A stretch of 64,000 bases of DNA from CAWIJJ01 sp963836405 (GTDB taxonomy: Bacteria > Acidobacteriota > Terriglobia > Bryobacterales > Bryobacteraceae): positions 124,001 through 188,000 of the forward strand of contig CAWIJL010000009.1 of the NCBI GenBank assembly GCA_963836405.1, given 5' to 3'. How positions within the stretch are numbered: the first letter of the stretch is position 1; each line of letters starts with the position of its first letter. A program made the position numbers and the translations under genes. Under the pieces are notes generated by a model. The model did no database searches, had not been told where the DNA came from, and saw only the letters and a program-made list of their open reading frames with translations. Below are positions 8,881 to 18,143 of the stretch, piece after piece.

Positions 8881-9648
8881 ATGGCCAGCGCGTTACTGAC
8901 GACGGGCAAGGCTGCACGGCTCTGCTCGGTCAAACCGGACACAGTCCTCAAGTGGATCAAGCGCGGTATGCTTCCCGCCACCCGCACGGCTGGAGGCCAC
9001 TACCGTGTGGAAGAGGACGACGTGCTGCACGTTCTCTGCCAGGACGATTGCCCAGCGGCGCGTTCCGAGTCGGTGACTCTGTGTGCCCGCCCGATGCGTT
9101 GTTGGGAATACATGAACCACAGTCCGGGAACGGAGTGCCGCGAATGCGTGGTGTACAAGGTCCACGCCTCCTGGTGTTTCCGGATGACCAGCGTGGTGAA
9201 GGGAAGCGGGCCGGCGAAGCGGTTCTGTAGCGGGCTGTGCCAGGATTGTCCCTACTACCGGCGGGTTCACGGACTTGAAACCAACGTGCTGGTGATCAGC
9301 CAGGACGAGGCATTGATTCACGATCTGGCAAAACGCGAGAACGAGTCACTGTCATTCCGCTTTGCGAGGCGCGGCTACGACGCCTCGGCGATCATAACGG
9401 TCTTCCGCCCGGCGTACATCGTGATCGACGAGGCCATTCTGGAACAGCTCGGGGTGGCGTTGCTGGATGCGCTGGCAAGCGACAACCGCACGATGGGCGC
9501 CAGGATCCTGGTGGCGGTCCGCAAGAGCGCGATCGGTTTGAGAATTCACAACCGGGCGGTCTACGCGACGATTCAGGAGCCGTTCGACGCCGATGAGATC
9601 GTGGCGCTGATCAATCGGATTCCCGTGGAGGCGGTCGAGGGGGAATAG
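8881..9648 (+). CDS. MerR/excisionase-type HTH regulator with Cys-rich core and receiver-like domain
   Basis: 255 residues; ATG preceded by GGAGG. Residues 1-52 form a MerR/excisionase winged helix (TTGKAARLC ... VLKWIKRGMLPATR ... GGHYRVEEDDV). Residues 53-123 hold ten cysteines (53, 57, 68, 74, 86, 89, 99, 116, 120, 123), enough for an Fe-S cluster or zinc. Residues about 133-245 look like a two-component receiver fold (NVLVISQDEALIHDLA, YIVIDEAILEQLG). It is divergent from sat, so it is a good candidate for a redox- or sulfur-responsive controller of the sat operon. Domain calls come from motif reading; the ligand is unknown. Confidence 0.8.
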   Translation: MASALLTTGKAARLCSVKPDTVLKWIKRGMLPATRTAGGHYRVEEDDVLHVLCQDDCPAARSESVTLCARPMRCWEYMNHSPGTECRECVVYKVHASWCFRMTSVVKGSGPAKRFCSGLCQDCPYYRRVHGLETNVLVISQDEALIHDLAKRENESLSFRFARRGYDASAIITVFRPAYIVIDEAILEQLGVALLDALASDNRTMGARILVAVRKSAIGLRIHNRAVYATIQEPFDADEIVALINRIPVEAVEGE

Positions 9649-9728
9649 GCTTCTGCGATCAGCTTTCAGCTCTTGGATTTCGGCCGCCGGTTGGCGTTCA
9701 GCTTTTGCATGAGAACGGTGAGCATGCT

Positions 9729-9949
9729 TCAAATTCGACGGTACGGGTCGTGAAGGCTTTCGTGGTCCTGAGGGTTGAGGAGCTTCAGGTCGCGGGCTAG
9801 CAAGAGGTGATACTTCAATTCGCTGGCTGAGCCCATGGCGATGGAGCAGAAGCGGGCGAATTCGGGATCTCCGTCGCGTCCGCATCCTGCTGCGAGATTC
9901 GCCGGGATGGATGCACAGGAGCGGCGGATCTAGCGCGTCAGGCCATATC
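9729..9949 (-). pseudogene. Decayed four-helix-bundle (23S rRNA intervening-sequence type) protein
   Basis: Read on the minus strand, this stretch encodes YGLTR, a TAG, IRRSCASIPANLAAGCG, DGDPEFARFCSIAMGSASEL and YHLLLARDLKLL, ending at TGA 9729-9731. This matches the middle and end of the 'four helix bundle protein' family, whose usual text is QIRRAAVSIPANIAEGCGR. The TAG sits exactly where the family has Q (CAG to TAG). The first third of the gene is not recognisable. Function of the family is unknown. It marks a gene-poor, degenerate stretch between the regulator and the truncated transposase. Confidence 0.7.
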
Positions 9950-10439
9950 ACCGAGTTGCAAGCAACCGTGGGATGGCCCGCAAAACCCGCTCCGCGAGCG
10001 GAATTCCAATCGCATTGCCGTTCCATGGCGAGCGTCACAGGACGGATTGATACGCGCCAATATCTCTTCGACGGCGAGATCCGCGCTAAAGCGTTTGCCG
10101 GAGGGCGGGCTGGATGCATGCCGAGATTCTGTTCAGTCTGACGCCCGGCTGGAAGCTCAGGCTCGTACTAGCCTGAATTTTCGCGGCAAAGCGTGAGATA
10201 ACGTTTCGTTCCTCGAATCCTCAGCCACGGCGTGGCGCACTACCGCAGCCGTTAAACAATCTGGTGAAGTTATCTACAGATATTGTGGAGTCTCTTTAAA
10301 TCTACCGGAAATCGGTATTTGCAGGGCAAGTGTGGCCACTCGTACGCCGATCCCGGTTTCAGGCGATATTCATATCTGTAGCTCCGATGGAGATTGATTG
10401 TCGTTGACTCACTAAAACAGAAGTGTCATTATTTGTTCT
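9950..10439. other. Intergenic stretch left of the truncated transposase
   Basis: About 490 bp without a supportable gene. Open frames here are short and do not resemble proteins. The last 200 bases before the transposase ATG are more AT-rich and probably contain the left end of the insertion sequence, but with the right end lost no terminal repeat can be paired. Confidence 0.4.
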
Positions 10440-12081
10440 ATGGAGAGTTCACCAGATAAGCTAACCTCCGAATCCCGTTTCTTCCTCGAACCCACTTCCC
10501 CCGCCCAACGCCAGTACGAGGCCCTCCGGGCCTACTTTGTGGAAGGCCTTCCCTCTGCTGACGTCTCCGGCCGCTTTGGCTATACTCCAGGCTCTTTTCG
10601 CGTCTTGTGCCATCATTTCCGTCGCTCCAAGCCCGACTTCTTCCGTGAACTCAAGCATGGCCCCCACAGCCAGCCCAAGAAAGACGCCGTCCGCCAATTG
10701 ATCCTGGGGATGCGCAAGCAGAACCTCTCCATCTACGACATCGAAAGCGCCCTCAAGTCCCAGCAGACTCCCTTGAGTACCACCGCTATCTGGGAGATCC
10801 TGCACGATGAAGGCTTTGCCCGCTTGCCTCGGCGTCAGGATGAAGAACGGCCGGCGACGCTCCTTCCCACGGCCGCTGCCGTAGCCGATTGCCGCGAGTT
10901 TTCTCTTGCGCCGCGCCGCTTCACGACTCAGCTCGGCGGCCTGTTCTTGTTTCTGCCCCTGCTGGTGGATTGCGACTTGCCCGGCCTGGTTCGGCAGGCC
11001 GGTTATCCCGGCAGCAAAATGATCCCGGCCGCTCAGGCATGGCTTTCCCTACTGGGACTGAAGCTCTCCAGCACCGAACGCAAAAACCATGTCATGGATC
11101 TGGTCTTCGATGAAGGACTGGCTCTGTTTGCCGGGCTGAACGTCGCGCCCAAGACGACCTACCTGGAGACCTACTCGCATAGCTTTTCACCCAAAACCAA
11201 CGAGAAGCTCCGCAAACTCTGGATCGGCGCGTTGCGGCAGAAGAAATTGCTGAAGGGCGAGAGCTTCAATCTGGATTTCCACTCGATTCCGTTCTTCGGC
11301 GCCGACGAATTTGTGGAACGGCATTACCTCTCCAAACGCAGCCGCAGCCAAAAGTCGATTCTGGTTTTTCTGGCGCAGGATGCCGAAAGCCATGTGTTCT
11401 GTTACTCCAAAGCCGATTTGCTCAAACAGGACCAAGCCGATGCGGTTCTGGATTTCGTCAAGTTTTGGAAGAGGGCCTATGGCGAACTGCCTCCCGAGTT
11501 GGTCTTTGATTCCAAGCTGACTACGTACGCCAAGCTGAACCGCCTGAACCAGATGGGCATCACCTTCATGACCCTGCGCCGCCGATCGCCGGCGATCCTG
11601 CGCGAAGTGGCCAACACGCCACGGTCAGCCTGGCGCACGGTCCACCTGGATGTGCCGCATCGGATGTACCAGAATCCCAAGGTCGTCGACCAGCAGGTGA
11701 GCTTGCGCGATTATGAGGGTCCGATCCGGCAAATGTTGATCACCGACTTGGGACATGAGGAACCCACGGTGCTGCTCACCAACGATCTGCACACGTCGGC
11801 GGCGAAACGCATTACCCGCTACGCGCAACGGATGTTGATCGAGAACGGGCTGGCCGACGCCGTCCAGTTCTTTCATCTGGATGCGTTGAGCTCGGCGGTC
11901 CGCCTGAAGATCGATTTCGATGTCACTCTGACCGAAGTTGCCAGCGGACTATATCGAATGCTGGGCCGGCGACTGGCCGGATATGAAACGGCGCAATCCC
12001 GCCAACTGTTCCGCCATTTCCTGAATACCCCAGCCGAGGTCGAGATCACCGCGAAGCCGCGCGGTGAGGGGCTGAGGGAAG
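10440..12081 (+). mobile_element. 3'-truncated insertion sequence with DDE-type transposase
   Basis: The frame opened by the ATG at 10440 encodes about 545 credible residues: an N-terminal helix-turn-helix region (residues 15-140) and a catalytic region with acidic residues in LDFHSIPFFG, ELVFDSKLTTY and KIDFDVTLTEVA. After EVEITAKPRGEGL the frame turns into Arg/Pro-rich text that is the antisense of dsrN, although it stays open to 12437. The transposase has therefore lost its natural C-terminus and the element its right end, at about 12060-12081, just beside the dsrN stop. The family was not identified; it is distinct from the IS at 49.2 kb. Probably inactive. Confidence 0.75.
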
Positions 12082-13455
12082 CTAGACGGCGAGGGCCGCG
12101 GAACGGACGGCCCCGACCATCGCTTGCGCCCACTCGGGCGAGGCGACGGCGTGCAGGTGGGTGTAGGCGGCCCACACGCTGCCCGAGACCACCGCATCCC
12201 GGCCACCCCCGCAGCCGGTGCCGCGCAGGACGGCGCAGGCGGTGGACGGCGCGTTCCCGCAGTCGACAATCTTCGAGTAGTGGAACTCGTGACCATTCAG
12301 CCGTGTGCCTACGGGGAAAAACGGATTCTGCCGGTCCACCAGCAACTCGACATAGCCGTGACCCTGCGGCGTGCCGCATACCTCGACCTCGAACGGCAGA
12401 ACGCCAGCCATGGGATAGCGCCGGCCCTGCCATGTGAGAGCGCGGGAAAGATACATCAGGCCGCCGCACTCCGCGTAGACCGGCAGCCCGTCGCGAACGG
12501 CGGCGCGGACGGCAGCCAGAAAATCGTGGTTCTCTGACAACGACCGGGCGTGCGTTTCCGGAAAGCCGCCGCCGATGTAGAGCGCATCCACCGGGGGAAG
12601 GGAAGAGGCGGCGCGCGGCGAGATGGAAACCAGCTTTGCGCCTGCCAGGCCTAACGCCTCGAGGTTCTCCGGGTAGTAGAAGCTGAAGGCCGAATCGTGA
12701 AGATAGCCGATAGTGATGTCGCATTCGCGGCGCGGCGCGAGGACCGGTATGGGCGGCATGACGACGGGCGGCGCGAGGCTGGCGAGTTCGAACAGGCGGT
12801 CGAAATCGAGCGAGCCACCCACGAGTTCGAGCAGATGCCGGGAGAGAAGCTCACGGTCGCGGTACTCCTCGGGAGTGATCAGGCCCAGGTGGCGCGAGGG
12901 GAGAAACAGATCGGAGCGGACGCGGGGAATGGCTCCGAGCACGGGAACGCCGCACACGGCCTCGATGGCTTCCCGGACGATGCGTTCGTGGCGGCCGCCG
13001 CTCACCTGGTTGACGACGACGGCCGCGATTTTGACGGAGGGGTCGAGGCGCTGGCAGCCGAGCACCATGGCCGCGGTTGTGCGAGTCACCTTGGTGGCGT
13101 TGAGCACGAGCACCACAGGAGCTTCCAGGACTTTCGCCATTTCGGCGGTGCTGTGAGTTCCACGGGCATCCAGGCCGTCGTACAAACCACGGTTGCCCTC
13201 GATCACGTTGAGGCCGGCGGGCACGGCATGGCTCGCGAAGGATTCAGCCACGCGATCGAAACCCATCAGGTACGTGTCCAGGTTCCGGGCGGGCTTGCGC
13301 GAGGCCCAGGCAAGCCAGGCCGAGTCGATATAGTCCGGCCCCTTCTTGAACGCGCGGACCGGCAAACCGCGCCGCGCGGCTTCAAGCAGCAGCGCCAGGG
13401 AAACGAGAGTCTTGCCCGACTCTCCCGAAAGGCCGGCGACCACAAGGCGCGGCAA
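12082..13455 (-). CDS. dsrN: Cobyrinate a,c-diamide synthase family amidase, DsrN
   Basis: 457 residues from a TTG start. CobB-type architecture: a P-loop-like ATPase domain (AGLSGESGKTLVSLALL, then KKGPDYIDSAW and EGNRGLYDGLD) and a C-terminal class I glutaminase-like domain with the nucleophile in YAECGGLMYL and late histidines in HEFHYS. With no other cobalamin gene nearby, and a DsrD-like gene directly upstream, it is best read as DsrN, which amidates siroheme to the siroheme amide found in DsrAB. It is the last gene of the operon descending from 20505. Cobyrinate amidation cannot be excluded. Confidence 0.85.
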   Translation of the reverse strand: MPRLVVAGLSGESGKTLVSLALLLEAARRGLPVRAFKKGPDYIDSAWLAWASRKPARNLDTYLMGFDRVAESFASHAVPAGLNVIEGNRGLYDGLDARGTHSTAEMAKVLEAPVVLVLNATKVTRTTAAMVLGCQRLDPSVKIAAVVVNQVSGGRHERIVREAIEAVCGVPVLGAIPRVRSDLFLPSRHLGLITPEEYRDRELLSRHLLELVGGSLDFDRLFELASLAPPVVMPPIPVLAPRRECDITIGYLHDSAFSFYYPENLEALGLAGAKLVSISPRAASSLPPVDALYIGGGFPETHARSLSENHDFLAAVRAAVRDGLPVYAECGGLMYLSRALTWQGRRYPMAGVLPFEVEVCGTPQGHGYVELLVDRQNPFFPVGTRLNGHEFHYSKIVDCGNAPSTACAVLRGTGCGGGRDAVVSGSVWAAYTHLHAVASPEWAQAMVGAVRSAALAV

Positions 13456-13488
13456 AACGGCCCAGGTCGCAGCGCTTTCGACGCCGCC

Positions 13489-13737
13489 TCAAGAAGCGGC
13501 GGGATCTTCTTTCGGGGGCAGCGTGATGTAGGAACCGCCAAGGTAGCTGTAGACGCAACGGCCCGAGTCGATGAGCAGACGAATGGCGTGTTTGCAGTCG
13601 TCTTTGGTGCACGCGGACTCGCCGTGCCGCGCGATCATCTCCTTGGTGAGATCGCCGGCCTTCAGATTTCTCTTGCCGGCGTACTGCGATACCATCGCGT
13701 ACATTTCGTCGGCCAGAGCTTCAACGGTGATAGTCAT
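13489..13737 (-). CDS. DsrD-like small winged-helix protein
   Basis: 82 residues from the ATG at 13737, with GGAG nine to six bases upstream; a TTG four codons earlier is less likely. Predicted order is three helices then a beta wing: ALADEMYAMVSQYAG, LTKEMIARHGES, CKHAIRLLIDSG, then CVYSYLGGSYITLP. Size and wing (GGSYITL) fit DsrD, a protein of about 78 residues encoded near dsrAB in reducers and reported to stimulate DsrAB. Here it precedes dsrN, not dsrAB, and overall similarity is modest, so no symbol is assigned. A generic transcription factor is the alternative. Confidence 0.6.
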   Translation of the reverse strand: MTITVEALADEMYAMVSQYAGKRNLKAGDLTKEMIARHGESACTKDDCKHAIRLLIDSGRCVYSYLGGSYITLPPKEDPAAS

Positions 13738-13826
13738 GAATGACTCCAATTTCAGATATTAAGATCCAGTTCAATGCTAAGGCTGGCCGGGATTGCGGTC
13801 AAGTGCGAAAAGCGCGGAGGCGCGTG

Positions 13827-14153
13827 TCAGCGTGAGATCGGGTCGATGCGGCGGATCTCGAGGACGCCGGTGGATTCGTGGAGGAGGCCGGACACGTGCA
13901 CCCTACGTCCAGCCCATGTCCTGGCCCTGTCCTGATCGTCCAGGATGTAAGACGTATGTCCGTCGGCGAGCGTGAGCGGCCTGCCGGAGCGGACTGAGGC
14001 GATGACGCCGGTGACATTCACCTGCTTCCTGTCAAGGGCCTGGAGCGCGGCGTCTCCCGCGGGCGAAAACATTCTTTCGATGACGAACGAGAAAAGGAGG
14101 ACGCCCGCGAACACGGCGGTCATGATGCGCCACGGATGGGGATGGCCTGGCAT
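13827..14153 (-). CDS. DUF5818-like membrane-anchored small beta protein
   Basis: 108 residues. A hydrophobic segment at about residues 10-26 (IMTAVFAGVLLFSFVI) precedes an OB-like beta domain: VNVTGVIASV, SYILDDQDRARTWAGRRV, HVSGLLHESTGVLEI. This pattern matches DUF5818-type proteins that are common in Acidobacteria. It is probably exported but anchored. Function unknown. It sits between the PEP-utilizing-type protein and the DsrD-like gene. Confidence 0.6.
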   Translation of the reverse strand: MPGHPHPWRIMTAVFAGVLLFSFVIERMFSPAGDAALQALDRKQVNVTGVIASVRSGRPLTLADGHTSYILDDQDRARTWAGRRVHVSGLLHESTGVLEIRRIDPISR

Positions 14154-14181
14154 TCCGGAAGCGAAGTCTCCAGCGACAACT

Positions 14182-16731
14182 CTATTGTAATTCAGAGGGT
14201 TGGCTGGTTGCCTGGAAGGAGTAGTTGCCTTCGAGGAACTGCTGGACGAACCAGTTCATGACCTCGCGGCTGGTCATGTACATGTCGAGCTGGCTGGAGC
14301 ACGCGAGGAGGCGGCCGAGGATGTTGAGGCGCTCCGCGGTCTGGTCGGCTGGGGCCTTGCGGAACCAGGCGTTGACCAGATCCGTGCGGCGGTCCACCTG
14401 GAAACCGTAGCGCTGGAGGCAGGATTCGAGAAAACAGGCGCGCAGGCTGCGGCGCTGGCGGGTGGCGCCGCCGCCTTCGAATCGAAACGAGATGTAGTTG
14501 TTGCCGGGATTCTCCGAGAGGCAGGTATCGACCAGACTGTAGTGGTAGGCGAGGCGCGAGTTGAGGTTCATGTACTCGTCCGCCACCAAAAGGTAGCTGC
14601 GCTCGCCAAGCGGGCGCATGCCGCTGTCTTTGGGGCCGAGCGAACTGCCCAGCACGGACGCGAGGTCGCTGAAACTGGCCGGCATGTCGCGGGTCCAGGA
14701 GACGCCCGGGTGCGTGATCCCGCTCCACAAAGCGCGAAACGGGCGCGACACGATCTGTTCCGGCTTGACGGAGCGGGCATCGGCGAGACCGGGATCGATG
14801 CCGCCTCCAAGGTCCATGACCAGCACGTTCAGCGGAAGGGCGGATTGGAGTTTGCGGGAGGAATGCGGTCCGTGCTCGAGCTCGGCGTCGTTCACCTCAA
14901 ACATCGCCTCGATGGCTTTTTCATGACAGAAGCGGAGCACATCATGGGCGGACTTGCAGCCGGAGGGACGAAAGTTGGTGGCGGAGGGATCGAGCAGGTT
15001 CAGCGTCAGCAGACGGGTGCCGATGGGGTCAGCGCTTTTCTGGCCGTAGCGTTCGATGATCTCGGCTTCGCGGCGCACAGGAGGCCACAGCGTGCCGCGG
15101 TAGAGGCAGCACTGCACGGCGTCCAGGCTGACAGGCTCGCCGTTCGCCAGGCGGCTGAAGATGCCGGGCATCTGGAAGACGGAAGGGATGCGGAATTCGC
15201 GCAGCAGGGCGGCGGCATGGCCGGTGACGTTGCCCCACTCGGCGACGAGGCCGGCGATGCGCGGGAAAACCTCTACGATTTCCGGCGAAGGCTTGCGCAG
15301 GAAGACGATGGCACCGGAGGGGACGGCGGCGATGCTCTGGCCGTCGTCCACCAGGAACACGTTTCCCGACGTTCGCCCGGGACAGACGCTCCGGCCGCCC
15401 TCGACGACGGGTTCAGTCTTCGGCCGGGAGCGAGGCTTGGCGGGGGCGATCTCGGCGTTTACCAGCGCGCGGGTCTGGATAACCCAGAGGCGGCGGTTCT
15501 GGTCGAGCACCCACTCGATGTCCTGGGGAGCCTGAAAGTGTTCCTCGATGTTCACGCCCCATTCGGCGAGCGTATGCAGTTCGCCCTCCTGCAGGCTGGG
15601 CTCATCCTGCGCGCCCGGCAGCAGAGGGATGGAGGCCACGCCGCCTTTCTCGTCGAGAACGAACTGCTCGTCCTTGTGGACGATGTTGCGCTCCAGCACG
15701 GAGTGGGGCCGGGCGCGGGAAACGACGAAGAGGTCGGCGGGCAGGCGGCCGCTGGCGATTTCCAGGCCAAGGCCGCGGGTGGCGGTGATCCACAAACCCC
15801 TGCTTTTCGGGTCGGCCGGGTCGCGGGTGTACATGATTCCGGCGGCGCGCGCGGGAATCATGGGGATGAACAGGACGGCCATGGGGTTGTCCACTTCGCG
15901 CTGTCCGGTGGAGAGTCGATAGAAGAGCGCGCGTTCGTGGAAGCGCGCCGCCACCACGCGGCGGAAGGCATCGATGGCCTGTTCGGGGCGAACATTGAGG
16001 AGGCTGAGGTACTGGCCGGCGCCGGAGCGTTCCCCGCCTTCGCCTTTCGCGCTGGAGCGCACCGCCAGGGTGCCGCCATGCTTGAGGAGCGTCTCGACGC
16101 GTCCGGTGATCGCGACCTCAACGGTTCGCGGCAGCGGACATTCCATGGCCTTGCGGGTCAGCTCCTGGGAAACTCGGCGCAGGTTCTCGAGATCGTTGAG
16201 ATCGAGATTATGGATGGCGTCGCGGATCTCGGTCCAGAGCGGGATTCCGCAGTATTGACGGTAGGATTCGGTGGTGAGCACAAAGCCGTCCGGAACCGGC
16301 AGGCCGAGCTTGTTGCGGACCTCGCCGAGCATGGCCGCCTTGCTGCCGGTGTCGTTCTCGGAACGGGCATTGACTTCGGAAAGCCAGGTGGAGAGGCGCG
16401 GGTGCACGAGTTCTTCCAGGGCGGCGGAGTAGCGTTCGATCTCGTGCTGCTGGCCGTTCAGGGCGGAGGTGAGGGTTTCGAACCGAACACCGGTCAGCCG
16501 CTGGAGCGCGGCGACGACTTCGCGAACGCGGTCGAAGATGGTGGGGACGCGGTCGCCGAGAACGTCGCGGCGGGGCGGGACGTATTGGAGGTCCTCTTGG
16601 AGGCGCGCCATCAATTCGAGCGACTCGTTGTTGAGGGCGAGGAGGTCGCGGAAGCTTGCGTACCTGGCCCGAACACGGCCGGCCACCGTCTCGGGAGTCT
16701 CGATGGTTTTGTTACCGCGCCTGAACCACAT
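14182..16731 (-). CDS. PEP/pyruvate-binding and phosphohistidine-swivel protein (PEP-synthase-like)
   Basis: 849 residues from the ATG at 16731; the open frame extends to 17049 but that leader is antisense to the next gene. Residues about 130-430 match the PPDK_N nucleotide-binding domain (GSKAAMLGEVRNKLG, RSSAKGEG, MYTRDPADPKSRG, WVLDQNRRLWVIQTR). Residues about 450-560 contain the swivel domain with the phosphate-accepting histidine in GNVTGHAAALLREF. The C-terminal 280 residues do not resemble the PEP-binding TIM barrel of true PEP synthase. It may therefore phosphorylate some other acceptor, as rifampicin phosphotransferase does. It lies in the TSUP operon. Substrate unknown. Confidence 0.75.
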   Translation of the reverse strand: MWFRRGNKTIETPETVAGRVRARYASFRDLLALNNESLELMARLQEDLQYVPPRRDVLGDRVPTIFDRVREVVAALQRLTGVRFETLTSALNGQQHEIERYSAALEELVHPRLSTWLSEVNARSENDTGSKAAMLGEVRNKLGLPVPDGFVLTTESYRQYCGIPLWTEIRDAIHNLDLNDLENLRRVSQELTRKAMECPLPRTVEVAITGRVETLLKHGGTLAVRSSAKGEGGERSGAGQYLSLLNVRPEQAIDAFRRVVAARFHERALFYRLSTGQREVDNPMAVLFIPMIPARAAGIMYTRDPADPKSRGLWITATRGLGLEIASGRLPADLFVVSRARPHSVLERNIVHKDEQFVLDEKGGVASIPLLPGAQDEPSLQEGELHTLAEWGVNIEEHFQAPQDIEWVLDQNRRLWVIQTRALVNAEIAPAKPRSRPKTEPVVEGGRSVCPGRTSGNVFLVDDGQSIAAVPSGAIVFLRKPSPEIVEVFPRIAGLVAEWGNVTGHAAALLREFRIPSVFQMPGIFSRLANGEPVSLDAVQCCLYRGTLWPPVRREAEIIERYGQKSADPIGTRLLTLNLLDPSATNFRPSGCKSAHDVLRFCHEKAIEAMFEVNDAELEHGPHSSRKLQSALPLNVLVMDLGGGIDPGLADARSVKPEQIVSRPFRALWSGITHPGVSWTRDMPASFSDLASVLGSSLGPKDSGMRPLGERSYLLVADEYMNLNSRLAYHYSLVDTCLSENPGNNYISFRFEGGGATRQRRSLRACFLESCLQRYGFQVDRRTDLVNAWFRKAPADQTAERLNILGRLLACSSQLDMYMTSREVMNWFVQQFLEGNYSFQATSQPSELQ

Positions 16732-16769
16732 AAGCGTCCGAACGCGAATATAACTGAATTGCAGGGCGC

Positions 16770-17540
16770 TCAGTGAGCGACAGTGCGTTTCTTGCCGAAC
16801 AAAAGGGTCGAAAGGCGGTCTATGCCGAAGCCGGCCAGAGCGCCGAACAGGACCGCGGCTATGCCGTAGGTCGGCGCGCTGTTGGAGGCCAGGTTCGCGA
16901 GCCAGGCGGGAAAGCCGGTCCGTACGACGGAGAGGCCACTCGAAGCCTGGCGGGAGACAACGCCGTCCTGGACCTCGTAGACATTGACCTGATACTCGGC
17001 GGGAGGGGCGCGTTTTGGCCATTGCAGGTCGAGCGAGTAGGAGGTGCAATCGCCGCGGGCGTCGGTGACGACTCCGCCATCCCCAAAGCGATAGGCGGCA
17101 TAGGACGCCTTCAGCGCGAGGTAGTTCTTGCGGATGGCCGCGTCGTCGCGATCCGGGGACGCGGGCTCGACGCGGATCCGGGAGGTCAAGGATTCCTGAT
17201 CGAGGTGATGTCCGGCAATCTCGCCGGAGCCGAGCATGGAGGTGACGCTACCGGTGCTGAATCGGAGAAACAGCGAAGGCGCTCCCGAGATCCGCACTTT
17301 CCCCGAGTTGATCCAGATGGGCCCGAAGCGGACCTTGCGGTTGAAGACTTCGGCGTGATCCGATCCGGTTATGGTGACGATCAGTTTCGCGCCGGGAGAG
17401 GCGCTGCCCGCCACTTTGAGGCTGGCGCCGTTGTACCAGGCGCCTATTTTGATCACCTGCGGAGTGACCGTGCAGGTCAGGGGTGGAACCGGCGTGACAC
17501 CGGCGAGCAAGAGGGCGGGGAGGAGCGCGGTGATGATCAT
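16770..17540 (-). CDS. TIGR02186-like membrane-anchored protein linked to TSUP permeases
   Basis: 256 residues: an N-terminal signal peptide (IITALLPALLLAGV), a periplasmic beta-rich body (VTPQVIKIGAWYNGASLKV, GAKLIVTITG, FGPIWINSGKVRISGAPSLF) and a C-terminal helix (TYGIAAVLFGALAGFGI) followed by basic residues. This architecture matches the TIGR02186/Alph_Pro_TM family, often encoded beside TauE/SafE permeases, as here. Its start overlaps the lipoprotein stop (ATGA), so the two are probably translated together. It may act as a periplasmic accessory of the permeases. Role not established. Confidence 0.7.
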   Translation of the reverse strand: MIITALLPALLLAGVTPVPPLTCTVTPQVIKIGAWYNGASLKVAGSASPGAKLIVTITGSDHAEVFNRKVRFGPIWINSGKVRISGAPSLFLRFSTGSVTSMLGSGEIAGHHLDQESLTSRIRVEPASPDRDDAAIRKNYLALKASYAAYRFGDGGVVTDARGDCTSYSLDLQWPKRAPPAEYQVNVYEVQDGVVSRQASSGLSVVRTGFPAWLANLASNSAPTYGIAAVLFGALAGFGIDRLSTLLFGKKRTVAH

Positions 17541-18130
17541 TTCCCGACCTTGCTGAAGTCCGTCTGGCTGATGTTCATGAGGCGCAGGGCGCGGCCGGGC
17601 TGCTTGTAGTAATAGCGGACTTCATCGCCGAACTTCCAGGATTCGGCGGGGAGGCCGGTGTCGCGCGGCGCGATGGTAGCGAGGACGTGGTCGCGCGGCG
17701 AGTAGACGGTGATGTTGCGGCTGGCTGGGTCGACGAGCGGAAAGCGGCTGCCGCGCACGAGCGGATCGGACGGGGCAACGCCGGTCTTTTCCGAGACGAG
17801 GTTGAAACCGGCGGTCCGGATGGTGCTCGTGGCGGGATCGAAAATGGCGGCCTCGCCGCGCGCGCAATCGAGGCGGAGCAGGCGGCCGGTTTCGGGTTGC
17901 GGACCCATTTCCAGCGGATCGTCGGGGACGGCTACTGTGACCGGTGGGAGGACGTCGAAGCGGGGATTCGCGGGATCGCGGAAGTTGGAGTCCTCAATCA
18001 CGGTGAGGACGCCCGTGCTTCGGTCGTATTCCACAACCCGGCCCTGTTGCACGCGGCCGGTTGCGCCGCAGCCTGAAAGGAGGCCGATTCCGGCGAGGAG
18101 GATGACCTGCAACTGAAGTGGTCGTTTCAT
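17537..18130 (-). CDS. DUF4881-like lipoprotein
   Basis: 197 residues with a lipoprotein signal: basic start, hydrophobic LQVILLAGIGLL and lipobox LSGC at about residue 21. The mature part is beta-rich (VVEYDRSTGVLTVIEDS, ITVYSPRDHVLATI, WKFGDEVRYYYKQPGRALRL). It resembles the DUF4881 lipoproteins seen in Desulfovibrio-type genomes. GGAG precedes the ATG. It is sandwiched between a TSUP permease and the TIGR02186-like protein, which suggests an envelope assembly around sulfur-oxyanion export. Function unknown. Confidence 0.65.
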   Translation of the reverse strand: MKRPLQLQVILLAGIGLLSGCGATGRVQQGRVVEYDRSTGVLTVIEDSNFRDPANPRFDVLPPVTVAVPDDPLEMGPQPETGRLLRLDCARGEAAIFDPATSTIRTAGFNLVSEKTGVAPSDPLVRGSRFPLVDPASRNITVYSPRDHVLATIAPRDTGLPAESWKFGDEVRYYYKQPGRALRLMNISQTDFSKVGK

Positions 18131-18143
18131 GACGGCACGCTCC

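Noticed and set aside
12082..12437. C-terminal extension of the truncated transposase
   Set aside because: Arg/Pro-rich text that is the exact antisense of the dsrN 3' end.
14200..16776. 858-codon plus-strand frame opposite the PEP-utilizing-type gene
   Set aside because: High-GC antisense shadow: Gly/Ala/Asp-rich, no motifs, while the minus strand carries clear PPDK_N and swivel motifs.
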